Source of the DNA: Pictodentalium vernedei
Lineage: Eukaryota > Mollusca > Scaphopoda > Dentaliida > Dentaliidae
Length of the DNA: 64,000 bases
Assembly (NCBI GenBank): GCA_031216915.1
Contig: CM062296.1
Location: forward strand, 452,848,287 to 452,912,286
Direction: 5' to 3'
Shown here: in pieces, positions 11,849 to 25,347 of the stretch
Layout of the letters: each line of letters opens with the position of its first letter
Numbering within the stretch: the first letter of the stretch is position 1
The notes under the pieces: generated by a model
The model's database searches: none
Told to the model about the DNA's origin: nothing
What the model saw: only the letters and a program-made list of their open reading frames with translations
Made by a program: the position numbers and the translations under genes

Positions 11849-13518
11849 AAGAATTCCACTGGCATATGTCTTTGGTAGGTTAACTGAGGGTGAGATCAAA
11901 CTGAACAATGCCAAAATCAGTCCTGGCAATGCTGAGGAAAATGCCGTGTAGCAATGCACATCGTTAGCAAAAAAAAATTGCCGAGGGTGTAATGTTGTAA
12001 AATGTCAGGGCTCCCTCCCCCAAAATACCTGTTGAGGGTAACCTAACCGACCCTAAAATGTTTATCGAGTAAAAGTTGCTCATTTAGTTCATTGAAACCC
12101 TAAATTTCCATCAGACTACAACTGTGAATTTGAGACCGATTTTGGAGTTCAAGCTTTCGAAATTATGTGGAGAAAAATAAATCTATCAAACAGTGTAAAT
12201 GGGGAGCATGCGGCAAGTTCCAGTTCCACAAAACAAAACGTATTTGATAAACTGAGGAACATTTCAAGTTGCTTCACTGTTGGTGTTGAAAGGTCATGAA
12301 TATTAATGATTATTGTGTTGAGTTTCGTGTACTGACAATGAAAGCTCCAAATCTTGGCCTACAGTCTTGAAAATGTCATTTGTGTAAGTATAGTGTACAA
12401 CAGTTTTTCTTTAAATTCTACTCAAACGAATACATAGAAATTACTGATAGTGGCCAGTAAATATTGCATTTAAGAGAAGTATGTAATCATTGTGGTGGTT
12501 CGATGCTTGTTTTATTTCTGTCAGAAACCACGTGCTTTCAATATTACGCTGAATGGAGAGATTTTTATCATTGGTCATTTCAAGGAAAATTTATTTAATA
12601 TGCAAATACAATTATACTAATTAAAGTTAAATGAATATTCTGAATACACTAAGATGGGTCACCTCTTAAAACTGAATTTGAATTTCCTCAGTAATCAATC
12701 ATGGTTAGTACATTTTAGAATAGAAAATATATGAACCAGAGAAGCCTGTCATTATATTTAAAACCAAAATGACGAAATATCAGCCGATGAACAGGCTTAG
12801 GGATTTTGCAGCAATTTGAAACATGAGGTCAAAAAGGGAACATTTTTGCCATCATCCACCACCCCCCCAAAAAAGCGCATTTCCTCCCGAAAAGCCACCA
12901 GAAGGCTCCATTTGATAGCATATTTCAAGGCTCCATTCAGTGACAGCACCCACCCACTCCCACCCCCTCCAATTATTGCTTGTCTGCATATTTTTTTACC
13001 TAGAGAGCGATGGCAAATTACCAAAACTGCAAAATGGACACACAAACCTTGTATAACAATCTCATCTGATAACTCAGAATACATTTCTCTTCAAGTTATC
13101 CTCTGCTGAAATGATTATAATTCATGGAAAAAACTATCTGCCCCCCTCTCCCCCCCCCCCCCCCCCCCCCCCCCCCCACTTGTATCTCAACTGTTTTGAG
13201 ACTGTTAACATCGACCAAGTTGACAAAACATCGCTGCGACGAAGAAATAGAGTTCAAATAGCGTATCCTGTAACAGCATTGATGTTTTTCGCTTGCCTCT
13301 TCACGATCGTTTTAACTCCAATTGAGTTGGTATATGTTATATGTGGTGACAGTTAACCTTGTGGAGTTTTCTCAAGTAAACTTTAGTTCAAGGAGAAGAA
13401 CCAATAATGGTGAGGCATGTAACAAGAGGATTTAAACTATGATTCTGAGGGTGGAGAACCCGAGAAGTATCTGAAACAAACATAAAGAAGGCAAAAATGC
13501 CAGTACTTTTCTCTCCAA
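11849..13518. other. Non-coding stretch with C-rich tracts
   Basis: No supported gene. There are pyrimidine-rich tracts at 12859-12970 and a poly-C run at 13140-13177. The opposed frames 12797-13084 (minus) and 12816-13109 (plus) overlap and are low complexity. Confidence 0.5.
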
Positions 13519-13746
13519 CCAGGGGCCAATACTATAAAACTTTTACAATTGTATTTTCTAGAATTGTATTTTCGAGTTATGAGTTTAAATGGGTTGAAAT
13601 GAATGAACCATTAGCATTTTAAAAGATATGGCAATTTGCCAACTGGCAAACTGCCATATCTTTTAAAATGCTAATGATTCATTTTAGTCAGTTATATTAC
13701 TAGGTAGAAAATACAGTTGTAAAAGTTTTATAGTACTGGCTCCTGG
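13519..13746. mobile_element. Foldback MITE
   Basis: The ends are inverted copies (ccaggggccaatactataaa against ccaggagccagtactataaa read inward). The centre at about 13620-13670 is a near-perfect hairpin around gccaactggc, with arms reading attagcattttaaaagatat. It lies about 250 bp downstream of the TIGAR-like exon on that gene's strand. Confidence 0.75.
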
Positions 13747-13998
13747 ACACAATATGTTTGATCCGTATTTACCGTTGTGCTCAAATTAGACTAATCTAAA
13801 GCCCCGAACTTGTCCTAAAAAAGGTTCACCTTACATTTTTTCAGGCATCCACTTATTCTCGATTAACTCCAAGAGATTTTAGTAATGTCGGCAAATGAAA
13901 ATTATTTTTATTTATGCAAATGATAAGCAAATGAAATGCTTGTTTGCCCAACTAGTACTGGCTTGAAGTACATGCATACTCTATGTACAGGTACCCAC

Positions 13999-14192
13999 TC
14001 TTTCACGTAATCTTTTATCTCTGATGATTTCACATTTATTCTTCTTGTTGTTCTCTATGATGATGTGAGCTGTCTCTGATGCACGCTTGAGATCACTGCT
14101 GTAGACATGGGTAAAGTATTCATTCTCTAGCCTTCTTGAGGCAAGAGTTGCCTGTCTGATGCCCACTTGAGAGAGTGTTGTGTCCAGCTGAC
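13999..14192 (-). CDS. TIGAR: TIGAR-like histidine phosphatase, internal exon
   Basis: This 194-nt exon encodes about 64 residues matching the histidine phosphatase (phosphoglycerate mutase) superfamily. QLDTTLSQVGIRQA is followed by FTHVYSSDLKRASETAH and DKRLRER. The pattern FTHxxSSDLxR plus xxRLRER is that of TIGAR, a fructose-2,6-bisphosphatase that lowers glycolytic flux. On the minus strand the acceptor is tttctttgtag ending at 14193, and a donor gtgggt starts at 13998. The exon enters in phase 1: the G left by exon 42098-42135 plus the leading GT make the Gly codon of IIQGQLDT. The donor could instead be a few bases further on. The exons after it, which would carry the second catalytic His, were not found. 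Confidence 0.72.
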
Positions 14193-14249
14193 CTACAAAG
14201 AAAAATACTACACATTATCTTACAACAAATTTTCCCCAATACAAGAAAT

Positions 14250-17200
14250 GAAAGTGTCAATGACACTGTAGCTTAACTTGTGTGTTGTGTTTGATGAAAA
14301 GGATAATGTTCAATGTTTATGAAACGATTATGAAATAAGACAAGAATTGTGATAATTGGGAATATGTTCATTTCTGTTCCCTGTGTGCTATGTTTATGAT
14401 AAAAATAATATGAGGTGTACACTGTACTAAAGAGCTGAGGGGTGGGTTAATATGACCTCACAGTTAATGTATGTGGCCCTCACAGTTAACGTATATCAAC
14501 AAAAGTTACCAAGTTACAGTGAAATTATTCCAAAACGAGTCATCCTATCAAATTACATTAAAATCCCCTCATAAATATGGCCTGTAGACTGTGCTAAAGG
14601 TTTTCAGGCTTCGGGTCCCTGTAGCCGTCAGTTTCCCAAATGCGTCCAAAGGAGACGTTCTCATCTAGACATAATATGAAGTCAATCTACCAAGTTACAA
14701 TGAAATCCCTTAATAAATATGACCTGTAGACTGTGCTAAAGGTTTTTGGGCTTTGGGCTCTGGCAGCCATCATGGTTGAATGATCGCAACCAAAAGGGGA
14801 CATTCTCATCTGGACACTATTTGGAGTCATCCTACCAAGCTACAATGAAATCCCTTCATAATTATGACCTGTAGACTGTTCTAAAGGTTTTCGGGCTTTG
14901 GGCCCCTGAAGCCGTCACAGTTGCCCAATCGTGTCCAAAAGGGGACGTTCTCATCTAGACATTATATGATGTCAACCTACCAAGTTACAATGAAATCCCT
15001 TCATAAATATGACCTGTAGACTGTGCTAAAGGTTTTCAGGCTTCGGGCTTGGGCAGCCATCATGGTTGAATGATCGCAACCAAAGGGGACAATCTCATCT
15101 GGGCATCATCTGGAGTGATCCTGCGAAGTTACAATGAAATCCCTTCATAAATATGACCTGTAGACTGTACTCAAGGTTTTCAGGCTTCGGGCACCTGTAG
15201 CCATCACAGCTGACCAATCACGACCAAAAGGGGATGTCATCATCTAGGCATTATATGGAGTCAACCTAACAGGTTACAATGAAATCCTTCTATACACATA
15301 ACCTTTTGCCTATGCTAAAGGTTTTTGGGCTCGGGCACCCATCAAGGCTGAATGATCATGGCCAAAATGGGACGTTCTCATCTAGACATTATTTGGAGTC
15401 ATCCTACCAAGTTACAATGAAATCCCTTCATAAATATGACCTGTAGACAGTGCAAAAGGTTTTCGGGCTTCGGGCACCTTTAGCCGTCAAAGTTGCCCAA
15501 GCATGTCCAAAAGGGGATGTTCTCATCTAGACATTATATGAAGTCAACCTACCAAGTTATAATGAAATTCCTTCATAAATATGACCTGTAGACTGTGCTT
15601 AAGGTTTTCGGGCTTCGGGCTCGGGCAGCCATCATAGTTGAATGATCGCAACCAAAGGGGACAATCTCATCTGGGCATCATCTGGAGTGATCCTACGAAG
15701 TTACAATGAAATCCCTTCATAAATATGACCTGTAGACTGTGCTCAAGGTTTTTGGGCTTCAGGCACTTGTAGCCATCACAGCTGATCAATCACGACCAAA
15801 AGGGGATGTCATCATCTAGGCATTATATGGAGTCAACCTAACAGGTTACAATGAAATCCTTCTATAAATATAACCTTTTGCCTATGCTAAAGGTTTTTGG
15901 GCTCAGGCACCCATCAAGGCTGAATGATCATGGCCAAAATGGGACGTTCTCGTCTAGACATTATTTGGAGTCATCCTACCAAGTTACAATGAAATCCCCT
16001 CATAAATATGACCTGTAGACTGTGCTAAAGGTTTTCGGGCTTCGGGCACCTTTAGCCGTCACAGTAGCCCAATCATGTCCAAAATGTGTCGTTCTCATCT
16101 AGACATTATATGAAGTTAACCTACCAGGTTACAATGAAATCCCTTCATAAATATGACCTGTAGACTGTGCTAAAGGTTTTCGGGCTTCGGGCTCGGGCAG
16201 CCATCATGGCTGAATGATCGCAACTATAAGGCACAATCTCATCTGGGCATCATCTGGAGTGATCCTAAGAAGTTACAATGAAATCCCTTCATAAATATGA
16301 CCTGTAGACTGTGCTCAAGGTTTTCAGGCTTTGGGCACTAGTAGCCATTACAACTGACCAATCACAAACAAAAGGGGGATGTCATCATCTAGGCATTACA
16401 TGGAGTCAACCTAACAGGTTACAATGAAATCCTTCCATAAATATGACCTTTTGCCTATGCTAAAGGTTTTTGGGCTCGGGCACCCATCAAGGCTGCATGA
16501 TCGCGATCAAAATGGGACGTTCTCATCTAGACATTATTTGGAGTCATCCTACCAAGTTACAATGAAATCCCTTCATAAATATGACCTCTAGACTGTGCTA
16601 ATGGTTTTCGGGCTTTCGGCCCATGTAGCCGTCACAGTTGCCCAATCATGCCCAAAAGGTGACTTTCTCATCTAGTATGATCAATGTATGAAGTCAACCC
16701 ACCAAGTTACAATGAAATTCCTCAATAAATATGACCTGTAGACTGTGGTAAAGGTTTTCGGGTTTTGGGCTCGGGCAGTCGTCACGGTTGGCAGATCATG
16801 CCCAAATGGGGAAATTCTCATCTAGACATCATAAGGAGTCATCCTACCAAGTTACAATGAAATCCCTCCACATTAAACATGACCTGCAGACTGTGCTAAA
16901 AGTTTTTGGGTTTCGGGCTTGAGCAGCCATCACGGTTGATAGATCATGCCCAAAAGGAGACGTTCTCATCTAGGCATTATACAGAGGCATCCTACCAAGT
17001 TACAATGAAATCCCTTCATAAATATGACCTGTAGACTGTGCTAATGGTTTTCGGGTTTTGGGCTCGGGCAGCCATACCGGTTGCCCGATCGCGACCAAAA
17101 GGGGACGTTCTCATCTAGACATGACCCCAAACCTGCATATGAAATTTCGTGATGATCAGACAAGAACTGCGGGGTGTAGCCCATGCTAAAGGAAAATGTG

Positions 17201-17310
17201 AACAGACGTCACAGACTCACAGACTAACAGACTCACAGACTAACAGACTTCCGCACGCGTGATGGTAATAGCTTATCTTGACTATGTCAAGTTAAGCTAA
17301 AAATGTCTAG
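14250..17310. repeat. Repeat element with a 145-bp tandem array (4-mer higher-order repeat)
   Basis: From about 14500 to 17130 a monomer of about 145 bp (marker phrases gttacaatgaaatccc, atgacctgtagactgtg, gacgttctcatctagac) is repeated about 18 times with divergence. A distinctive monomer with ccttttgcctatgctaaagg recurs at about 15303, 15874 and 16448, so four monomers form a unit of about 572 bp, repeated nearly three times. The 3' flank carries a short cagactaacagactcac minisatellite (17208-17250), then agcttatcttgactatgtca and taagctaaaaatg. That tail resembles the end of the element at 20215-22172. Confidence 0.85.
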
Positions 17311-18844
17311 ACCAAATACAAATCTGTATTCAGGGTACCAACCACTTGTGTGATCATTTTAGTCAGAAAGAGAACACTTTTTCATCTAAACTCAATTGCA
17401 GGGTATTTTTTGTTTCTGAAAAATTGATTACCAGTTTTCATGGGGTGATCAAGAGTCATTGTTACCACCGGGCGACTATGGTTGGACCCCTGGTAGGAAA
17501 ATTTTAAATTCCAGGGTCCCAAACCCCCCATTTCCTTGCATCTGGGGGGAGGGGGGGGGATGGGGGAGGAGGCAGGGAGGGGGTATTTTGAAGTTTTTCA
17601 CAGTGATATATATGTAAGTTTTCACATTCTGAGAGCCGGTAATTGTGGGTGAGTAAGGACCAATGACGAAAAATTCAGTTGAAAAATCATTCATAGATAC
17701 AGAGTACATTACTTACTGACAATACCGGTCCATGGATGATGACAGATCCAGTTCAAAAATTATTGTTTGTACAGGGGTGGCTGAAAAATGATTGATTCGC
17801 ACACGGCTAATATCGACTTGCAAATTGCGATGCGAATCCAAACAAAAAATACCCTGAATTGGCATCAAATTATTACACACGTCGAGGCCACCGTTTTTGA
17901 TAACATTAATTAAATGATAAATAAAACATCAGCTCAAAGAAATAAATTAAACTAGATCATTTTTTGCCATGATGATATTTTTATATTGGCCTACCATGCA
18001 TTAAACATGAAAAATAAAACAAAGAAACACACAGCTGAAACACTACTATAAACTTCAGCGGTTATAGAACAATGAATGGGGATTATGACATGCACAGCGC
18101 AAGAATGCAATACCATGACTAGATTTGAGCAGATCTGAAATTTCAAGTTCAGTTTTGGTATATGTATTTTTAGAATGATTTACCTCGGAATCGGTACAGT
18201 ATTCAGTATCAACAACACACATGTACTCACACCGATACAAATATCCTTTGGTATTTGTGGCATACATGTACTGCCCAGCTATCGTTCACCGTTTTAAAGC
18301 AGACAAAGCTCATTGAGCTCATTCCAAATGAGGGGTCACATGATTTGGTTTTGTTGAACTGTTTTTTTAACAATTAGAAGAAAAAATATTAAAAATAACA
18401 AAAATTCTGATATGTTTTAAAGGGTTAAAATCTATTCTTGGGGAAATAGGCCAAATAATACACTGTGTATTATGCCAGGACTCAACAACAGTGCACTTCA
18501 CTTTAAATGTAGAGCAGTATACAGTAGTCGCCATGAATTGGTCATAATCCACACGTGGGCAGTGATGTCCATGCATGCATTCACCAGGTAATGAAAATCA
18601 TAATCAGCAAAATTTTAATTAATGAAGAACTGAGTTGTACCTGCTGCTTCATTAATTTTTAAAATTTTTTTGATGATTATTCCTATAATTAGTGTTTCTA
18701 ATCTAATAATATTGCGTCCATGGAAATATTGCCCATCTGTGGAAGGTGATCAATCCACGGCAGGCATACTGTACACCACGCCTCCCATTTTCAGCCTGAA
18801 GACTACATTTCAAAATTTTTTAAGGCAAGCATGAGAAACTTGCC
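17311..18844. other. Non-coding stretch with a partial palindromic MITE
   Basis: No coding region. 18305-18425 matches one half of the palindromic MITE family (gagctcattcc, aatgaggggtcacatgat), ending near ttaaagggttaaa. A purine-rich G tract lies at 17545-17582. Confidence 0.5.
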
Positions 18845-19022
18845 TTAACCCTTTACCCAACGTAATGGCCAAAACCGGCCAGCACTATTCTTAAAAATCG
18901 CTGATGAGCTTGTTCCAATGAGGGGTCATAACCTATGTTTTTGAGACAAAAAATGAAAAAATTAGTTTTTCAAAAATTATTTTTGCAAATGTCATCTGCT
19001 TTTCATGTTAGGTAAAGGGTTA
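18845..19022. mobile_element. Palindromic MITE copy
   Basis: Bounded by ttaaccctttacccaacg on the left and ggtaaagggttaa on the right. The inner ccaatgaggggtcata motif matches the 11148-11640 and 51832-52079 copies. The second arm of the central hairpin is shortened here. Confidence 0.7.
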
Positions 19023-19179
19023 AAAATGAATAAAGCGAGAATGAGGTGCACACAAGCTATTTTCGCCTCTCATGGAAAGTCTTGAAAAATGGACCAAACA
19101 TTTTGATGGGATCATGATCGAATAACGATCCTGTCAAAGCTATCTCTTCTGCTTTTCTCCCCACATCATTAAAGAATAT

Positions 19180-20091
19180 CAGTGTTCAAACGATTAATGC
19201 CATTTCAATTTTTACTAATCAACTAATCGCCGGGTAGTAGTCGGCGATTAATCGACTAGTCGGTGATGCAATGTCAGACACTAAACTAAGCAATAAATTC
19301 TACAAAACTGTGGTTTTAACTGAATTCATCAGCTGGAGTGGCTTCCAAATTACGATACAATTAATGGCTCTAACTGCGCAACATCACAGAATGTCCTTAA
19401 GACCAAACAACCGGTGCTGCAAAAAATAAATTGGTCTATTAATAAATCTTTGGTGATCCAATATTCGGTTCTGTCAAATATTTTTAAGCGAAATTGAACT
19501 TTTCCCCCCAAACTCCCTTGTATATTGTGGTCTAATAAGAAATTTCTGCACTTTGTCATTGTGCTAAAAAACTTTGAAAGCAGAAAACAGGTCACTGAGG
19601 AAGTGTACTCTGATGACGTGATTGTTCCATGACCTGCATAACTTAACTATAAACAATAGCCTCATTGAACATTAAATACATCATGTGATCAAACAGTTTG
19701 ATTTGTTTGGTCAATATGTGCACTACGTAATGCGAGTTGTAAAACTTCATTCTGTAGTAAATATCATTATGTGACATTTTGTTTTCTGACCAATCTTATT
19801 ACAGCAACATTTACCCAAAACAAAAATGTGTTGAAAAAGCATGAACATCTGTGGAGAACTTTTATTTCCAATGTAGAAGCACAAGTGTGATAGTACACCT
19901 CAAATCAAAAGCACTGAATTAATTTTAATAAAATTAAATAAATTTCTTAAAATTACACAAAGTGAAAACTTCAGGGCTTTAGAGAATACACTCAGGCGAC
20001 TAATTAACAAGTGATTCACTAATCAGTTAATTGATTTGTTTAGTACTAATCACGTCGGTGTCGACTAATCGAAAAATCGTTTCAACACTAC
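19180..20091. mobile_element. hAT-like element
   Basis: The termini are agtgttcaaacgatt on the left and aatcgtttcaacact on the right, inverted. They are flanked by agaatat direct repeats at 19173-19179 and 20092-20098 (7 of a probable 8 bp). Subterminal cgattaatcgactagtcg and gtcgactaatcg repeats are usual for hAT ends. The interior, 0.9 kb, has no transposase frame. Confidence 0.7.
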
Positions 20092-20214
20092 AGAATATCA
20101 CTCACTGGGAAAAGAATATAACCTGATGAAGATCTGATCAACAAAAATATCACTTTTGTGATCACAGTAGTGCATGTCAAAGAAGAAATAAGAGATGTAT
20201 TCATGAGGTAATCT

Positions 20215-22172
20215 TAAAGTTCAACAAGAGGCCAAATGGGGCCTGAAGATCTCATCTTGAACAGAACACAAGATAAACAGAGTCCAAGAATGAGTCTACA
20301 TTAAGCAATCCATCTCCATAGGGTACACTGTCAATCCTTGAGTCCCTCAGGAGTGACAAAAATAATCCGGGCATCATGCCTTTTCTTCAGTTGAGCATAA
20401 TGTAAAATGTAGAGCTCCCCTATGAAGACCTCGATACAACCTATTTGAATTAATCTTAGTTACACACCACTAGAGGGTACTGAATACAAAATTTCTAATT
20501 CTTCAGCTACATGGCCAATTCCGGCTTCCATAAGGAGCCCAAATATTAACCCAGGCTCTCGATTTGAACAAAGCTGAATCTGACTTCCCTAGAGATGTTG
20601 TGTAACAAATATGAAAGCATTCTGACTGTTGAATCTGAAGAAGAGAAATTTTAAAGAAATTTCTTCATATTGCACTAAGTTAAAATTTGGGCTACAATAG
20701 CGAGCCCCAATATTAACCTACGGATCCAAATTTAACAAACTTGAATAGGACCCCCCCTAGAGATGTTGTATACCAAATATGAAAGCATTCTGACTAGTGG
20801 ATCTGAAGAAGATTTTTGAAGAATTTCCCTCATATTGTACTTAGTTAAATTTCAGGTTTATGGAGCCCAAATATTAACCCAGGCACTCGAATTGAACAAA
20901 CTTGAATCTAACCCCCCAAGAGATGTTGTATATCAAATATGAAAGCATTCCAACTGGTGGATCTGAAGAAGAAGATTTTTAAAGACATTTCCACATATTG
21001 CAAGTTAAAATTTGGGCTACCATAGCGAGCCCAAATATATACCTAGGGATCCGATTTGAACAAATTTGAATCTGACCCCTCTAAAGATGTTGCATATCAA
21101 ACGTGAAAGTATTCTGACTGGTGGATCTGAAGAAGATTTTTAAAAATTATCCCCCATATTGAACTAAGTTAAAATTTGGGCTTCCGAAGGAAGCTTAAAT
21201 ATTAACCTACGGACTTGGTTTGAACAATCTTGAATCTGACCCTCGTAACAATGATGAATACCAAACATTAAAAGATTCTGACTGGTGGTTCTGAAGACGA
21301 AGATTTTTAAAGAATATTCCCCATATTACCCTAAGGTAAGAATTGGGGCTCCTGTATTGAACCCAAATATGAACCAATGGGCTTTATTTAAACAAACTTG
21401 TATCTGACCCCACTATGAATGCTGTATACCAAATATCAGAGGATTCTGATGATTGGTTCTGGAGAAAAGATTTTACTACAAAACACCCTAACTTAACTGA
21501 CGGCAATTTTGTTTTTACCATTCAATTCTATTGGTCCTAAGGATGCTTCATACCAAATAACAGCTGTCTGTTCCATGTGGTTTGGGAAATGAACATTTGA
21601 AAATAATTCTATTTTTAGCTCCTGAGGTTCCCATGGGGATGCAGGGATTTTTTTTTTTACACGAGTAAGTACTTATGACCCAATAATACCAGACACCAAA
21701 TTTGGTTCAAATCAGACCTTCAGAATATAGAAATTTTGGGAGGGACCAAAAATCTTGCCCTGCCCATTACAAAGCCAAATATTGCTTAATGAACTTCGTT
21801 TGAACAAACTTGATTCTACACCTCAAAAGGAAGCTCCATAACAAATATCAAGTCATTGTACTCACTGGTTCACGAGAAGAAGATTTTAAAAATATATTTT
21901 GGAGCATTTTACCCCACCCCCTTCCTATGGGGCTGGGCATGTTGAGTTGAATAAAAATGCAATGCCCCATTGGGACCATCACTCACACAAACTTTTACTT
22001 GAATTGGCCCAGTGGTTTTGGAGGAGAAGACCAAAACATGGTGTCGATGGATGGATGGATGGATGGATGGATGGAGATGGATGGATGGATGGATGGACAT
22101 ACAGACACACGGATGACAGACAGAGAGCGATGAGATTAGCTCAGCTTGACTTTGTCAAGGTGAGCTAAAAAT
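20215..22172 (+). repeat. Lophotrochozoan-type repeat element with a 165-bp tandem array
   Basis: It starts with caacaagaggccaaatgggg. From about 20430 to 21900 a unit of about 165 bp (phrases agatgttgtataccaaatat, gaaagcattctgac, tctgaagaagat) repeats seven or eight times with divergence. It ends in a ggat microsatellite (22047-22097), a cagacacacggatgacagac segment, and gattagctcagcttgacttt plus gtcaaggtgagctaaaaatg. I infer that this is the same class of element as 14250-17310, with a different internal unit. The ORF at 21899-22168 is microsatellite translation. Confidence 0.7.
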
Positions 22173-25100
22173 GTTGTCGCAAAATTTGCTTTGCTGCCGC
22201 AAAAAGATATTTCTGACGGCAAAGTTGTGCCATCGCGAAAATATGACAAATACCACTTCCCAGAACTACTTTCACTTGTACTGGTAGTAGTAGCACATTT
22301 GTATGTATAAACATTTGCATTTTGTTTATATATGGTCGTTTAACCATTTACAAAAATTCCTAAATGTTGAAGCCTTAGTTTCTTCCTCATCCATTGAAAT
22401 GCCAGATTATCACCTCATTATTGCCCAATTGCTACAGCAATCTGGCAATAATGAAGCAATGGTCCGGTGTTATTAAGGGTAAAATGTTGACTTATGGTAC
22501 ATTTTTTTTTGGCTGTTCTGTATATAACCCTGACCATTGAAAGTTCAACTATCTGAGACAACCTACACATGCAAGGAAGCAGTGTGTAAGTGCAAAATGA
22601 TAAAATATGAATCTTGTGGAAAGGGATATATTACACCATTTCCCCACGAGGATATAATTAATAATAATGTCATTGCACATTTTGTTGTGATAACCTGAAA
22701 TAACTCTAAACTGATAAAAGGCTGCTTGGCCATACGTCCCCCGAAAAAAAAGAATTTTCCAAAGTCGAAAAAGGGACACAACTCTGGCAAAAAATGTCAG
22801 ACCATACCACGATATGAACTTCACCTGCATTTTATGTTGATACACCAACACAAAAAATGTTATTTGATTCGGTCAATTACACCGTATCTATTCATTTTGC
22901 GACAATACAAGAAGTATTTAAAAACACGTATTGCATGATTTTTGTTTTCGTAGATAGATGAGAAAATCATGCAGGCTGATTCAAGACTGCTAAACCTTGA
23001 GAAGGTAGAAGTAATGACGTTTTTATTTCGAGAATCTTTAGCCTACTATGTATGAATCACAGCCGTTCTTATGGAGGAACTACGAGAAGACAAGCATGGT
23101 TGGAAACAAAGAACGCTCTCCACAGAGTACCAAACTGACAGTGTATCGAATGTGTTGTGAGCGAATTAAGAAATTGGAATGCTCAGCTATTTATAAAGAA
23201 AGTTTCAATTTCAAGAGATAGTTGGTGTTCTGTAAAAAAAATATGTATTTGGGTGAAAGTTGAACAATAAATTAATTATTCGCCGGGAACTTTGAAAATC
23301 AGATCAACAAAAAGAAAAAAGATGCCCCCCCCACACACTCCCTTTCCAGGGCAGAACCCTCAAGTCCTTATGTAATGTATCCTTATCCCTACATAGAGGT
23401 AAGCATGGGTAACAAACTGCCAATTCCTCACACACCACAACTCCTCTTCCCCACTGTAGCTTCGTTTTTATTTAAGTAAACGGTAAAAAAAAAAGAATTC
23501 TCAAATTTTGTCGGTGGCCAATGCCACGTGCACCATTCGATCATTGAAGGTAAAACAAGGTTAACATTATGAGTTATAAAGGAACGTTGTATTAAAAACG
23601 TTGATGCGTAATTATTTTGTGTGAGTTCGTGTGATGGGGGAGGGGGGGGATATTATATCTGTCCCCCCCCCCCCCCCCCCCTCTCTGGCAACACAAGTTT
23701 CCTCCACTGCATGGTTTGGTGGGCATGCTGTGTTAACAATTTATGATGGATAAGGGAGGGCCTACCCTTCACATTTCTTCTGGGACCTACATTCCTACTC
23801 TTCCACATGTGGTCAGTTAAATTTGGCCTATAATTCACAGTATGGCATTTTTAAATTTCTCTCAAATACTGGCAACAGTAATAGAATATTAAACCTTTGG
23901 GCTTGACATGCATGTATTTTATTTTATTTTACAAAGATATCCATGAAACCTTTCAAACAATCGTTGTCAATGTTTAATGGAGTGTTGAAAAAGCAGGGGC
24001 AACTGAAAATTGTCCACATGCTGATGCTACAAATCAATTAAAATCAGTTTTTCATTTTCTGTCTGCGGGCGGCTTTTTTGGGTGAATTGATATTCTGATG
24101 CACTACACTTGATAGGTTAATATGTCGTGGGGGAGCATTTCCAAATGACTGAGAACAATCAAAAGCATGTAACAACTATTTATGCGTGAAAAATATCTGA
24201 AGGAACGTTTTAGAAAGCTTAGTGGGCATGAACATTGTGGAAAATTTTCTTGTCCCCATCAGGACACGTGGTTTGAGATGTTGCAACATTCTCTCTCAGT
24301 TTCGTACCACAGGCGACTCAAACCATCGTTCTTGCGAATTTAACATTCTCATACAGCGTGAACGACTGTACTTTTGATTGTGGATATCCTGTAATCTGTC
24401 TAAAATCCATCCACGGTACATGGTGGATGCTTTTGTACAGAAACACCAGCAAAGTGGAATTTCCATGCATACTGGATTGTGTTATGTGAAAGAAACATTC
24501 TCAACTCAAGTGAGCTACGAACCAATCTAAAAAGCCCAATCCACTGAACCATACAGTGTGCTTGCTTTGTAACAGAAACTGAGTACAGTTTAGTCCCCAA
24601 GCTGTCCTCAAACAGACTGCTGTTTTTTTCCATGTTCATTTGTCCTTATCGTACATACTTTTTTTCTTCAACGAACTGTGGATGTAGGCCAACACGTAAG
24701 CTTGACTTATTGTACTTTCACTTCTTGGAGGGAGGGCTTGTCAGGTGTTAATTTTCATAAATTGTCACCAGTCCATTGTTCCTTTGAATATTCTACTTTC
24801 TTGCTCCTCATTTATGGAACAAATATGATTATTATTTATTGATGCTGACGGCTACATCAGAAACTTGGGCTATATTGTGACAACGGTCACATGTGTGGCA
24901 TAAAGTACCAATAAATATGGATGATGATCGCTCTGATTCTCGATGTATATATACTAGGAGCGGTATATGTAGACTCATCCTGTCTGAACAGAGAAGATTT
25001 TTCTCCATTTGCGGCAGTTTTTCAGGTAGCAATCGGTATTGTTGGCAATCGCCATTTGTGCTTTTTTGGACAGTGGAAGGTGTGAATAAGCTTTGAAAAC

Positions 25101-25347
25101 AGTCCTGTCAATATACAAAGCTCCCGTTTTATGACCCCAATTAGAAAATGGGTTACTTAACAACAATTAGGTGTAAAATTTATATTTCCATAGGTCCCAT
25201 GTTCTTTTATCATCAGTGATAAAGGATTAATGATGAAGAGTGACTGAAAAGACCTGATCCGGAGAAAAATCAGTTTGGGATAAAAAATAAAAGTTAAAAA
25301 ACAACTCATTTATTTCTGGCTGCTTTATTTGTTTACAGGGATGGGAT
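22173..25347. other. Non-coding stretch
   Basis: No supported gene. 22740-22860 contains gtcgaaaaagggacacaact, a dispersed-repeat phrase. A poly-C tract lies at 23664-23682. The frames at 22549-22851, 24400-24639 and 24832-25166 show no domain, and several overlap each other on both strands. Confidence 0.45.

Noticed and set aside
12797..13109. Overlapping frames on both strands
   Set aside because: Pyrimidine-rich low complexity; no domain.
21899..22168. 89-residue frame rich in GWMD repeats
   Set aside because: Translation of a ggat microsatellite.
24832..25166. Three short overlapping frames
   Set aside because: Both strands open, no motif, no splice support.
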